Assembly (NCBI GenBank): GCA_022457155.1
Contig: JAJGOT010000038.1
Span: 1,462,501 to 1,526,500 of the forward strand
DNA length: 64,000 nucleotides
Source: Cladopsammia gracilis
Taxonomy: Eukaryota > Cnidaria > Anthozoa > Scleractinia > Dendrophylliidae
Reading direction: 5' to 3'
Shown in pieces: positions 13,290 through 26,700 of the stretch. The stretch's first letter is position 1. Each line of letters opens with the position of its first letter. The notes under the pieces are model-generated. The model was not told the DNA's origin. It saw nothing but the letters and a program-made list of their open reading frames with translations, and did not search any database. A program made the position numbers and the translations under genes.

Positions 13290-13480
13290 GTCACTTGACC
13301 CATTCACTCCTCTGAGTGCCAATAATCAAAATGAAAGTAAAAAACTGTGAAATATCGAAAAACAACAAGAGAAAATAGATCACTTTCTCTTGAAAAGAAA
13401 TGATAACATGCAAAAGTACTGCTGAAGAGGTTTCATTTGAATGGTCACACCATAGGATTTAGTCCACAGACTGAAAAAGT
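13290..13480. repeat. Dispersed repeat fragment (three related copies in the window)
   Basis: The block containing GAGTGCCAATAATCAAAAT, CAAAAGTACTGCTGAAGAGG and TTTGAATGGTCACACCATA resembles 59805-59945, which has GAGTGCCAAAAATCAAAAT, CAAAAGTACAGCTTAAGAGG and a TGAATCGTTGCACCATA stretch. A shorter, more diverged match is at about 14330-14400. No coding capacity or clear ends are visible. Confidence 0.45.
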
Positions 13481-16400
13481 TAGAACTACACTACTTGTCT
13501 CCATAATTGACTCTGAGAGTGATAGGGTCCCGGATAGGGGTGGTTGCACACAGGGATCCCAGTATATAAGGCTTAGACGTAACTGTTGCAACCGCCCTCT
13601 ACACCCACACAAAATTAAAAAATAAATAAACGAACTGTGTACCGCATATAAAATTATGGGGCCAGCATATCATAAGCAATCTAGGCATCCAGGGGATTTG
13701 AAATCATGATATAATGTAACCGCACGCCCTCAGGAGTCCTGACGCCCTCCAATACTACTTTCAGTTAAAGTTAGTCTTTTTGGTGACTCGAACTATATTT
13801 CACGACACTAAAGAATGCAAACTGCTTTAAGCAAGTGAAGCCCTTATATGAAGGTGGGGCTATGTCAGAACAGCTTTCTAAGGTTCAGTAATTCATAACT
13901 TGGTATCATAGGGTTCTAGTTCAACTTCTTACTGAATTATGTTGAGGAAACATCTTGCTGGAATGCAAGTTGGCGTCTGACTTTCCATGTTTCCCTGTTT
14001 TCCGGCCATGTCTTAGATTCCAGCACTAGATGCGATTTACAAACATAAATATTTCATCAGATGGCACGAGCCCCGTGTTAGTTATAAAAACAAAATACAC
14101 ACTTCAGAAATTCGGCTTTAGACTGCTCTGATCTGGCAGACTGTCTACACCATTAAAAAAACGTTAAATCTTCCATGCTTTACTCCCAAAAGTGGATAAT
14201 ATTCTAAAACAAACAGACTCACACGAAAGAACTTCTCATTTGCCTTCCGACTTGAATGCTCCCATTCGATAAAAGATAAAACTTTCATGTGCAACGTGAA
14301 ATTTATTAGCACCACAAGAAAGTACTGTTCAATAGCTTTTACTTGAATGGTCAGACATTTAAGGTTTTATTCTGAGACTCAAACATTGGAGCCACATTAC
14401 ACGTCTTAAGAAAGGCTGAAAGACAACACTCATTACAAGGCTGCCGGGACAAAAGAAGGTTTTGAGTCTATCGGATAGCCAACGGTACTTCAAAGGTAGT
14501 ACTAAAAAAAAAGGTGTTGACTTTCCCGATACAAATTTCCGCATGTAAACAGCCAATCAGTTGAGAGCCTGCAAGAACAAGTGTCCGTTTCTGGTCCCGT
14601 TCAATGCCAGATTCTCAACTTTTCTAGGTTCCTCGAGTAAATGTAATCGTTAACATAACGAGCGAATGTGTTTTAAACATATACCATGCACCAGAGAGTT
14701 CCAAAAATATTTATTAACTTGTTTTTTTCATCACAAATACAAAAGCCGGATGCTGAACAATTGAATTGATGTTTAGGTTTTCGATCACTCGAAATCCATT
14801 ACTTACACAGGTCAACATAGCACGAGACTGACTTACCACATTTTGACAAGGTTCTATCTCGAGTGTTCCGGAATGCATTTTAATACAAGAGATCTAGAGT
14901 GCTCGTAGCTTTTCCTTAGTTAAACTCCTATTCTAGTATTTCTAGTACTAGTTAATGTGCATATGTCAAATCCTATTATTTACGCTATTAAAATACTCTG
15001 ATCCCCAAAACTGGTAGGTTATTAACAAAAACAAAACAAAAAACACGACGTCTGAAATACTGGAGTATCCCTACGGTACGGCTACTATAGCCTGTTACCG
15101 GCCAGCGCTCAGATTCTCGGCGCGGCACGAGAGAGAAAAAATCGAGAAGGAAAATGGGGACCGCCGGCTACACTTCTCTTCCCTCTATCTGAAAAGCAGC
15201 AACATTAAAAAGCGTGCCGAGAAAATTATCCTTCATCCTTGTAAAGAATTCTAGTTCATCACACACAACCTCCAGCAGAGATTCAAAACAAGACTAAAAA
15301 CCCATGGAATTCAATAATCTGCTATTCATCTGTGGAATGAAAGGCGTTTTACTTATCCAAGCACACTTCAAAAAGGTATAACATTTCAGCACGGATAGGT
15401 TACAGTCTAGAAATATTTCTAGAGGAAATTCGTACGTCCAGAATATCTTACTTACAAATATTATTACGCAGTTTAACTGCAAATTGTGCGTATAAAAACA
15501 TCGTAATAGGCGACTGCTCTATCCGTTTATTGCAAGAAGAGTGTTAAAGTGAAAATATCTTATCCGCACCGTGATATATAGTCCAACAACTCGTGGTTTA
15601 TACGGCTATATATTTTATGGCATTGTCGACAATTATCCGTAATTTCAACTCAACAACTTCAAATGTTGCTCTAAAACAGCCCTACAAGTCGGAAATGAAA
15701 TGTTAAAGCGTTATTGAAGAAAATCAAATTGCTAGCGTGATTTCATGATTAACACTTGATCGAGTGAGGTATTTTTAACACAAAAAGTAAACTGGCATGT
15801 TGGAATTAAACAAACCCTCAACTTGACCCGACGGATCAAGGGAATCGTGCCACATGTAATGTACACATTTCGCGCGCGGCTGCGTGAGACGCTTTTAAGC
15901 AGCCCCGTCTGCACGGCACGCAGGCTTGTTAATTATAAGGTATCTTTATTGAAAATCGGATTTAGAGCCACGTTAGGCTAGACATTCCTGAGTCATAACT
16001 TTACTCACTGTAGGACTGACAAACTGACAAAACAAGTGCATTTGTAGGGTTAACTCGTACCAACGTACATGAACGTAGGAAAAGGCGGTAAAACTCGCGA
16101 TCATGTTCATAAAACTTAATTAATTTATGTATTCTCAAAGAAAAATAGCGGCCATAGTACGCCTCTACTTTGTAGCAATATTCGTTGATCTATAAAAGTG
16201 ATAAATGTGTAATAAATTTTTCTTTTGAGCTCCCCGTAAGTGTTTTCTTGTGTGTTGACTGCTTTTCAGGCTTCTCTCTCCTCTCGTCGAGGTGAAAAAA
16301 CGTCGCTCTCGGAAAGGCCTTAGCAAAGAATATTTCTCAGTTCATACAAAGTCTCACTGGCAATTGTTAACATATGCATAATTAATTAGAATACACCATT

Positions 16401-17229
16401 ACACGACACATCTCCTGCGGAATAGCCGGTACCTTACGCATGCGCACAGCCATATCACCCGCGCAGTGGTGAACGTAAATGCTTTCAAATTAACAGACGT
16501 ACTGTGGCTCATGGGCTTCAACAGCAAGCTTGGGCTTCCTGTGAATAAATCATATATATTTTTTATTCAGTACTGTCCAATTAGAACCGGGACGAAGACA
16601 ATTTCTGTCCAATGAGTCACATTCTTATACAATCCGATTTCTGTCCTCCCTTACAGAAAGGAAGTCTTGCTCCCGAGGTTATACAGTTGCATTCTTCCGT
16701 TTTTCATCTAAGTTATACCATCCGTTCTCTTTTTTCGTGGCTTACCAGCATATATTTCTTGCATGATTTTTTTTTCTTTAAGCAATTCAAGACCTGTATG
16801 TAACAAAATTGCCTTCAATACCACGGGCATCTCCTAATCACCGGTTTACAGACGTAGCTGTCACAGTTACAGCTGATTCTGGAGTCAGCCTCACCATCTG
16901 CAAACTGAACTGACATATTAATTGTGCTATTAAAATATTTATTTATTCATACTTATTTAATAACGAAATCTAGACATTATTACGCCAGGACTCTCCACCT
17001 GTCTTTTTTTTTTCTTTTTCATTGCCTATCTTTAGTCTCGCGCGAGACCTCCATTGGGAGGAATGCGTGGGAGGCTAGCCTACCGTACATGAAATTTTCG
17101 TGGGTTTTCCAATGAACTCCCGAAAAATAATCCGCGAAAATCTACTCCATTTATTCAGATCAATGAATTTAAATTAGTAGTGTACAAGTATTTTACGTGT
17201 TTTGCCCGAAATGATATATGATGGCTGCG

Positions 17230-17440
17230 CAGGCTGTAGCCTCTGTTCCTCTTGATTTTTATATATTTTTTTATTACAAATCTTGCAATTAGATAACTGT
17301 AGATTTTTTATATATTACTGTATATAGTTTTTAGTTTGCCGAAATGTTTCCCTAATTGGTGTCCCCAAATTAGTAAGGGATTTTTTTCCCTAGCTAGATG
17401 GCTTTTTGACACTTTAATAAAGTTTCTATCTATCTAAAAA
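17230..17440 (+). mobile_element. 3' tail of a non-LTR retrotransposon
   Basis: An AT-rich segment ends in TTTGACACTTTAATAAAG followed by short TATC repeats. It contains GTGTCCCCAAATTAG. The same order (TGTCCCCAATTAG, then TTGACACTTAAATAAAG, then ATT repeats) ends the tRNA-Ser SINE at 53783-54060, so these are related retrotransposon 3' ends. No ORF remains. Confidence 0.55.
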
Positions 17441-18372
17441 AACACACCTTATTGTAGCCGCTGAATTGCAATCGAAGACTCGTCACACGAGTATTGTTAT
17501 ACACAAACTAGTACCGTATGTGAAAAACCGACATCCGCGAAAATTTGTTCCCAGCGGTTAAGTCTGAAATTGGAATTCGCGAAAATTTGTTCCCACGAAT
17601 CGCAAAAAATCGGCAACCCGCGAAATTAAACTCCCGCGAAAATTTCACGCCATGCGGTAGCTTGGGCAATTTTTCCCATTTTTGTTGCGATTGCGGGCGG
17701 AAACTGATCACAAATAAGGCGCTGAGTTACCTTTCTTTTCGATCTAGCATGTGACTCTATGGATAAAATTCTCCAGTGTAACAATTTAAGTTAAAGCTAA
17801 GTAGCAGCCCTATCTCGTGGTCAAAATTAATCGGTTTTCAATATTTTTCTCAAGAGAATAATGTTATTACTCAATATTTGATACCCGCTTGTTCCCCTGG
17901 CAAACTCATTATTACTGTACACGGTATTTAATCTTGACGAAAGCAAAACACATTAGTTCTACATAGTTCTAATAAAAATAAATGATATCGCATCTAGAAA
18001 TTACATCCGTAAGGTGCCTTCACAAGGAACAGTGAACAACGAAGCGGTTCTGGGCGGCGGCATTTCCCACACATAAGGCGTCCTTGTGTCGACTGCAGCG
18101 GAAGAAAAAAGGGCGCCACGGAAGAACAATACATACCACAAAAAAACACATTTACATCTCAAGAACAATCGTTTTGCGGTTGTAATTACGTTTTTCACGC
18201 TGAATACTACGTAGTAACTGATAAAGATTGGGTTTCACAAGAAGAAAGAAATCTGTTTCTTTAGTGAAGGACCTGTGCGATGAAGAGGGTGATGGCGATC
18301 GCAAAACGTTTTGATTGACTATTCTAAAACTGAGTCGGGAAAACCTTAGTCGGTTTAGCGTCTAATAAATTT

Positions 18373-18459
18373 TGTTAGCTCTTTTTACATTGATCGTTTG
18401 TAGCCAAGTACATAATGTTAGCTCTTTTTAAATTGATCGTTTGTGGCCAAGGTACATAC
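18373..18459. repeat. Two-copy 43-44 bp tandem duplication
   Basis: Two adjacent copies begin with TGTTAGCTCTTTTTA and continue through TTGATCGTTTGT and GCCAAG, with only a few differences. No further copies are seen. Confidence 0.75.
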
Positions 18460-20302
18460 TTTATGACCAGATAACATGACCACACGATGAAAGAAAACTA
18501 AAATCTGCATATGTTTGAAGCACAGAACCGTACTATTAAATAAGCCATGATTTACTAACCAAACTGTCCATAAACGCTCTGTTTACGGGAAAAACATCGC
18601 GCACGAACGTGGAAAATCACTCAACAAGCTATCAGCCGTCATGAGCAAACAGTAGACTGGCACACGCTACCCGGGCAATAAAACTTGTATTCAAACAACG
18701 TTCTGTCCAAAGCTATAGTACTAATCACAACTTATCGCATTTAGCTGTTTGCAGACTGCTTTCCCGTGATAAGCATGGATTCTTGCAGTTATTTCAGTCC
18801 TGGGTTGTCGTGCGATAAACCGGATGTGATCACAGCAGGAGATGCTTCGTAACACGGTATTGGTTGGTTTTCGTCTCGCCTTAGGCTGTGTCCGGGGGGA
18901 GCTGCTCAAATTCGCCAACTAAGACATATACACATGCAAAATAAGTTTACTAACAATGTGGTAGAAAAAAAGCTGGGATTATTAAAAATGCTGTCTTTCT
19001 GGCACAGCAAGTTGTTGATTTTAGCATCTTATATCAAAAGGTTAATTCTAAAAAAATTTCGATTAAAAATGTACCTAAAAAAGCACCAGAATTTTTTTAT
19101 CACTTAAATCTTAATACCATTACCAAAGATACAATTTGATCAGAACACATAAAATAAAACGAGGTCATTATTGATTCATATGATAACAAAAAATACGTAT
19201 CATTTGTTACACGGCACTTTAAATCATTTGCCTAGCCCAGTACGGTTGCAGAAAGAAATCAGTGGGTCTTATCAGTTAAAATGTTGCCATTCTAACAGCA
19301 GTTCTTTGCTGAGCTCTTAAGTGCAATGAAGCGCAACCCCATTTATGCACGTAAATCTACGCCCTCTCCCCCTGAAAACAGAGTAAACAAGTGCACGCCC
19401 ACCGTCCAAAATAAGCGTTTCGGAACGAGAAGAATGTGGGCTGCAGTTATTTTCAGAATAGTGGCTCCATTACATATGAGATAATCAGTTTCAATTTCTG
19501 TTTATGTCTGCACGTCGCTAAATGTTTTTCAGTTGGCCCGTCTAGATGCATGCGGAACATTCATTCAAGCGCAAGGCACGACCTTCCCGCTCCTAAAGTT
19601 TGACGTAAAAAGTCTCGTCGGCTGTGAATGTGTATCGCCTAAACGGTGTATCCTGACCAGCTGTAGAACGCACTTAAAGATATTGCTCTCTGTTCCGGGT
19701 GCATGTCTTTTTCTCAGTTTGTTTATTTGGGTCTCTAGGCAGCGGAGAGCGGGCGCGGTAAACGTTTTCCTTAATTTTACCGTAATTGGTATCGTCGATT
19801 CTGTTTTTATTGTGATGTGTTCTGATAAGGAAGAAAGTACATTTAAATTTAAAAACAACCGTGTAAATATAGCAGCGATTCCACAAGAACACGTAAGCTG
19901 TGTTTATGTTTTTAGAACCTTTTGTCTGTTTTGTACAGTTTCTTGCGACGACTAGTCGGAAATCTAGAAGATGAGTTTTTATGGTTTTTGTTAAATAAAC
20001 ATAAAGCAAAACATATTCAGTGGATTTATGTTATCCAACTTTATTTCAGACAAGTCGAATATTTTTTATTAAGAAAACACTCATCACATCGCTTACTTAA
20101 CACACGGTTTTTCTCGTTGAGTTCCTTCCGTTCTTTTCGCACTTCGAAGCCATTAAAAGCTTTTGTCTCTTTCTACAGCAAAATAAATGATCTCAGAAAG
20201 CGGCTGACGATGTTTCTAATCTTAGCCGTGATCTCAAACGAACAAAATGCAAATTCCTTGCGGAATGTGTGTCGGAAATTTCCAGCCGAATCCCCGAAAA
20301 CA

Positions 20303-20702
20303 ATAGACAACAATGGAAACAAAAGTCCACAACACGTGAACAAGCCAATAGCACGACGGTTCAGTGACGTAAATATCAACCAATCACAACTGCTGCCAAA
20401 CCCACACAGTTTATTAGTAACGCGCGAAAACACACATGGTTACCAGCAATGAGTAAGTTCGAGCGGGAATCGTGTTTGATGCGTACAGTGGTTAGGAAAT
20501 TTCTCCAAGGCTTGAAATGAAATGGGAATAAACTGGCAAGTGTCCGGTTGTTTTGAGGAAAGGCATTTCACGAAGGAGCAAAATACTCGATACTAAATTG
20601 AACTCGAAACCCAACACCGCCACTTATCGACCTGCAGTATTCTAACCGGAAGGCTCCGAGCAAACGTAATTGTTGTAGTGAAGTGACTTGACTGTTCTCT
20701 AT
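20303..20702 (+). promoter_or_regulatory. Putative promoter and 5' UTR of the omega-loop gene
   Basis: Upstream of the start codon are a CCAAT box in GCCAATA (about 20344), a CRE-like TGACGTA (about 20365) and a second CCAAT in ACCAATCAC (about 20379), followed by CGCGCG at about 20420. This arrangement fits a TATA-less animal promoter. The transcription start is not determinable from sequence alone. Confidence 0.35.
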
Positions 20703-23700
20703 ATGATGGATTCTCAGCGTAAAAGGGTACAGCACAAAGATAGCTTGAACTGGAGGTCTCCTCCGAGCCCGTGCGGGCCTTCGTCGCCTCAATCACCTCC
20801 TCCTTTAGAAGTGAGAGGCAAGAGCCTCTCGCTTAAGAAGGTCAACCCGCCATCATTGTTAACGCCGATCAGAGAAAGCGGGGCAAAGGAGTTATCGAAA
20901 AGAGGCCGCAAACAAAGACTATTACTCTCCCAAGCTGGGAATCTAACGCTTAAGCGAAGAGAAACGTCCCCGGATTTCAATAGACTTGAAGCCCGGTTAA
21001 AACCGAAGCGAGGTAAGTTTGTGTTCAAACGATGCCTGTCTCTGCAATCGCTGCAAAGTATCCTGCCCACAACTGGCTCTCATTGCTTGATTTGATACAT
21101 GAATCATAGCTGCGTTTGGTACATTGTGGTATTTTCACCAAGATTTCACTAAATCATAGTTTATTTTTAAAATAACCGATCGGTGGGCGATATTTTGTGG
21201 TTGGGGTGTGATAATTTACCACTAACAAGGCTATAAACGAATTTGACCGTGTTCGCTTCACAATGGCGACAACATAGTACCCTTCGGCAACGCAGCTTTA
21301 TCGCATCTCATTTATTTTCAAATAGAGGTAGCCTGTTTGCGGTGACATTCTGTATTTACGGCTTTCTGTACAGAATGAGATGTTGGCCTATGACTAGCTT
21401 ACCAATCAGTGAAGTCCTTGTATACGTGACTTGAGGCATTGCGTGTTCGCGCTTTGGGAATTGTTATTAATGGTGTACGAATAGTTAACCCTTGCGGTGG
21501 AAAAAGTCTATTACGCTTTACTTTTCAATGGCCTCGCGGCTCCCAAAGTTTCGAAACACAAGAATGCTAATCTAAACACGAATTGCGTTTCTTTTTTCGT
21601 TTACCTAACAAACATATTTTTCTTGAAAATCGCTTTATATATTGTGGTAGTATTTACTTGTGGCTCTTTGTTTTATATAAACATTTCACTTCCACAGAGG
21701 GTCGTCGGTTGCATGACTCGACGTTCGCATTGTTGATATGCCGGTCAGGCCACTAACCATCTCATTGTCCGTATACCAACAATCTTACATGCGGCATAGG
21801 CTGATAAGCGCTGTCTAACCTTTGTATCTCACAATACACCGCCTTTCAAGCTCCGTTTTATAATCCTTCCAAGCATGAACCAGTAGCTGATGTGCATGTC
21901 ACTAACCTACTGCAATTAAATAATATGCATACGACTAAACGGGTCTTCCCATAAGGACCGTTTGTACTCAAAGCAATATCCTTGATAATTTAGTGATCCT
22001 TCCTTTTTTCGTGACTTCGTTCATTTAACGTGCTAAATCAGTTTTCAGCACCTCGAAGACGCGTTAAAATTCCTCTCGTGACCGAAGCAGACATTTTGCC
22101 TGTCATGCAAATCACTAAACAATCATAACAAATCGCTTCTACATCATGTTGCCCCCCAGGTTTAAACATTTTGAAAACATTATTTTATACAAATATACTT
22201 TGATAACTCAATAATTCAAACCGAGAATCGAGTTTCACCATAACAACAACCGTGAAAGTAACAAGTGCAGCAAATCTGTCGAATCAACAGCTGCAAACAA
22301 GCGACGAAGCGAAGAAAGTGCAAAGTTTGCACCACCGCACACAAAGGCGTTGAGCAGGGTTCTTTTCAAGTTAATGATGGATAAATGAACACATAATATC
22401 AATGTATATATGCTGCACAGCGATATACTTCGTATTCTTAAGCTCATGAAACGGTTTTACTTCGCTATATAATATCGGCGGAGCTTCAAACATTTCGCCA
22501 ATATTGCGAAACTAAGGAATCGGAGAAAGTAAAGCATGAAGAACATTTATTATAATGAATGGTGCTCGATAGTTTCAATTATTAGTATTCACAATTACGC
22601 AGAATATAATGACAGACTCCATGATTTATTTCTAGTTTTTATCTGGTGGACATTCGTGTGGCAAGTCATGATTTTTAGCCAAGAGAATTTAGTGTCAATG
22701 GTCAAGAAGTTATCCAAATAAGTTAAACCTACTCACTGAACACTATAAGACCGGCAGGTCTGAGAGGCCATCATTAAATGTTTCAGCTAGACATGATTTG
22801 TTTTATTTTATCTTCCGGTGCAGACTGACAAAAGGTTTACAAGGATGAAAAGGCGATTTGTGGTCACTTTTCATCAGATCCATCTTTCAAAAGTTCAATA
22901 GCAGTTTTAAAATTTAAGTGTGCATGCCATAAGCAGAAAAATAGAACAATCTGAAATTTGCAAGTTTATTGGTAAACGTGATATTAAGTTGCAGATCTAT
23001 ATTTTAAAATTGAAGCAGGCATATTCAATCCATGCATGAGATAAATGACTCTGTCTCTGGTTAAAAATAAAGTGATTCAAACAAATCCTTGTTTTCCCCA
23101 TCCTGATATCAAATCACAGGCCACGAATATCCACATTTTGGTTTTCAGAAATATTCCAGTCAAATTTTCTTAACATAAAAATGTTCAGACCTCAATAAAA
23201 AAGATAGGAAATATTTATTTCATCAAAAGAAATTTGTGTGACTGTTGCCTAATCTTTGGATTCTAATCCCAACTGCTTCCAAACCTTAATATTGTTGTTT
23301 TTGAAGATTTTGCTCAACTTGGAATGCTATTATTCTGTGTATAAACCAATGTTAGTATCAGTTACCTGATATATCTCTTTGATATTTTTTATTCCTGCCT
23401 TTGCTGTTCTATCGGTTGTCATGATGAAGTTTCAAGTGCGATGCTTTAAAGAATGGAACACTCAAGTTCAAACAACATGATACAGTACACCAACTATATG
23501 AATTACATCAATGAGAAATATTTCATATCTTTTCTTCGCTGTTAACTTAAAATGGTACTTGAGGGAAGTTATGTTACCTGTGTAACACCCAACAACCATT
23601 CTTATTTGAAGTGTTGTTGTCTTGATATTAGCTTGAAGAAGGAACTAGTACCTCTTATAATTGTTATGAATGGTTAAGAGATCAAAGTTAGGATTAAATG

Positions 23701-26700
23701 CTAATATAGAGTTGATGGAGTTGTGATCTACAGCTGTACATAGAATTGCAGCTTATGTGCATGAGATCGCGAGCCTTTCTGAGCTTCAACTTCCTTTTCC
23801 TGAGCTTACAAATAACAAGCTTCAAAACAATGTTTTAGGATTAAATTTTTGCAATTCCCAGGTGTGCATACTTTGTGGTGAAGTTACATGGTGTTATATC
23901 AGCCTTAGGTTTTATGGTAACAGAAACCTTAACGGTTAGTGATGTTAGGTGTGGCATGATCAATAGAGGACTTAGCCAGACTGTCTGGCTAGATTTCCCT
24001 CAGTGTCAATATATTATACATTACAATATTATCTGTCTACAAGCATCCATGCTCAAACTAACTGCAGTTTAACAGATGTGAAAGTGCTCAATCATGTACC
24101 TTATCATATCTGAGGTATAGTAAATTATCCTTTTTGAAAAGTTAAATGCAGCAGGAAAAAAAGTATTTGCACAGGGTTATTTAGTGTATGTAACGTGTGG
24201 AGGACAGACCTGTTTCTTAACTTGCAATTTTGATGTGATTATTTTTGCAGAGTACAACAAATATATTTGATTTTTCATCCAAATTAGGAAACTCCTGGGC
24301 AAATCAAAAATAGAACTTCTTTAGATAATATTGTTCAATATCAAAACTAGTGATAAATAGGGAAGGTCACGTTCTAAACTTCCATAAGTGTTGCGGCCAA
24401 GAAGCCTTAGACATCACTGATGGGAATCACTAGTTGTGGAAAATGCTGCTACATTGAACACAACACGTTATAACTTTAATTTGTTTAGCTAAGTCACTGA
24501 AAGCAGAAGTCTTTTATGACATCTCTACAACTGTTAAACAACAGTGTACTCCTCACATGAGCTAATCAACTACTTCCTTTGCCTGTATGAGGTTGCACAC
24601 AAAGCCTAAAAAGAAACTATATTTCCAACGAAAAGAAGGTTGGTTAAATCATTAAACCTTTTTTGATAAAATCTTAGATTATAATCATGATCGACTTAGG
24701 CCTGAATATAATAATGAACTCCGGCTAAATTGTTCATCCTGCAATTTAAGTTAAACATAATTTGGGTGAAAATGTGTGATACATTAAACATTTCCAACCA
24801 ACATTCGCAACAAACATGAAAGTTTGATCAATCAGCTGTTGGATGAAGATAATTTTGTTTGATTATTATTCAGAGCTTTTAAGATGATTACATACATGTA
24901 GAGGTTATTCAGTGAAAAGTTGCATAATATGGCAGGGTATTTTTATGAGTCAGTTTTTTTTTGAGCTTTTATTATATATATTAGCTAGAAAAAATAATAT
25001 TGACTAGTATAGAAATGCCCAGCCATATTACACAACTTTCTGCTGGATAAATTGTTTATAACTTTCAATTTGAGGGTCACCTTCTCCCAAATCTTAAAGT
25101 TTCTGAAAGTGTTTTCCTGAATATGCGGTCAGAAGAGTGTAATAATGTGTCAAATTTGCACTCTGCAATGCTATGCGATATAATAAAAGCATGTAAACTC
25201 AGGAGCAGGGCTAAATATGCCAAGACTAAGCTGAATTTTCATTTTACATCTGCCAGGTCCTCTTCCTATGAGAATGAGAGCTCTTCCTCAATCATTCTGG
25301 CAAGAGCCAAAGGACATCCAAAATAGCTCAATGAGCACAGAAGGGACATTGCAATCATTACCACCGTTATTCCATAATGCCAACAACACGAGTTACGACG
25401 TAAGCAAAGTAAGGCCAGTAACTCCTCCAGAAGAAAAGCTTCTGCCACGACCTCCCAAGGAGCCTAAACTGGTTATCACCTCTCCACAAGAGCAACTTTT
25501 AAAACTATTTGAGACTGTAGAGGAGGACAAGACAAAGAAGTTTGTTATCCGAAGAGGAAGGTAAGACTTTAATTAAACCTAATATTATGGTTACTGTAAT
25601 AATCCATAAGACAGTTTCAGACTTATAAGTACCTTAATGTACTCTTTGCACCTCAGGCAAAAGCTATAAAACCTGGAATCACATTATTGTACAATATAAT
25701 TGTATTATTGGCTAATCGGTGATTTTGAAAATGTTAAAATATGCATATTTCCTGACCCTTTCCTGATATTATCCACAATAAGACACCAGAGGCTGTACTG
25801 AAGACTCTAAGAAATTTATTTTGTCCAAAACGATCTACAGATGATTTGTGCAAGATTTTGCTAGAGCCATGGCAGATGTGCCTGCATTATTTTGATAACA
25901 TGAGACCTTCTTATTGTTACAATAAAGTCCTTTAGATTTGTGTATTGTAGAAAGGGAAGTTGATAGAAAGCATAACATAGCAAGGTAAAGGTCACTTAAA
26001 CAATAGACATCCAAGTCCAAAGAAAACGTTAAAAGAAGTAGGGTTGCAAGGTCATCTTTAGAAACAATGGAATATACCTTAGTCATCACATGCTAGTGAT
26101 AAATAACAGATTTCTTGTATAATTTCTGACACATGTTCATTATGAGAATTCTGTAATTTAATCACAGCTGTATCTACTAATAATATTAATGTACTGAAAC
26201 GGTTTATCAAGGTATTATCTGATTGGCTCCTTCAAATCTCTTGTATGTAGTAAGGCACAAGCTGTACAAACTGGTATAAACAAGGGCAATACAATGAAAG
26301 CAATCGATCATAAAGTATGATTTCGATTGATATTATTTTAGCAATACCTTCATTGAAGGGAACAATGCAGCAGCACAAATATGTCATGCAGTTTCTCAAG
26401 TCATTTGTTGTCTGTCATTAGCTGCTGAAACAAAAACAAAAAATATTTGAAATTTAAGTCTTGGGATTTCTAATTATTATTATTGATTGAGACATAGCAA
26501 TTAATAAGAGTAATAAGAGAGATTACAATATTAACTTTTTTACCAAAATTGGCCACAGTCAGGTAAACGTACGTGATCAGCTGATTTAGGTCATTGACTG
26601 ACACTGGCTGCAGCACACACTAGAGGAGTCAACTGGGTTACCTCCAATTTATTAATTAATTAAAAATAACTGGTTTAAAAAATATACTAATGCAGCCACA

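Larger units (their letters stand above)
12181..20302. other. Gene-poor interval between the ING and omega-loop genes
   Basis: I see no supportable exon here. Recognisable content is a degenerate repeat (about 13290-13480, related to about 14330-14400 and 59805-59945), a LINE 3' tail (17230-17440) and a short tandem duplication (18373-18459). A CpG-containing unique-looking stretch near 15.1 kb has no coding frame that I recognise. Confidence 0.4.

Noticed and set aside
19533..20452. Overlapping open frames of 140 and 176 codons just upstream of the omega-loop gene
   Set aside because: No recognisable domain, no splice partners, frames on both strands overlap, and they fall in the likely promoter of the next gene.
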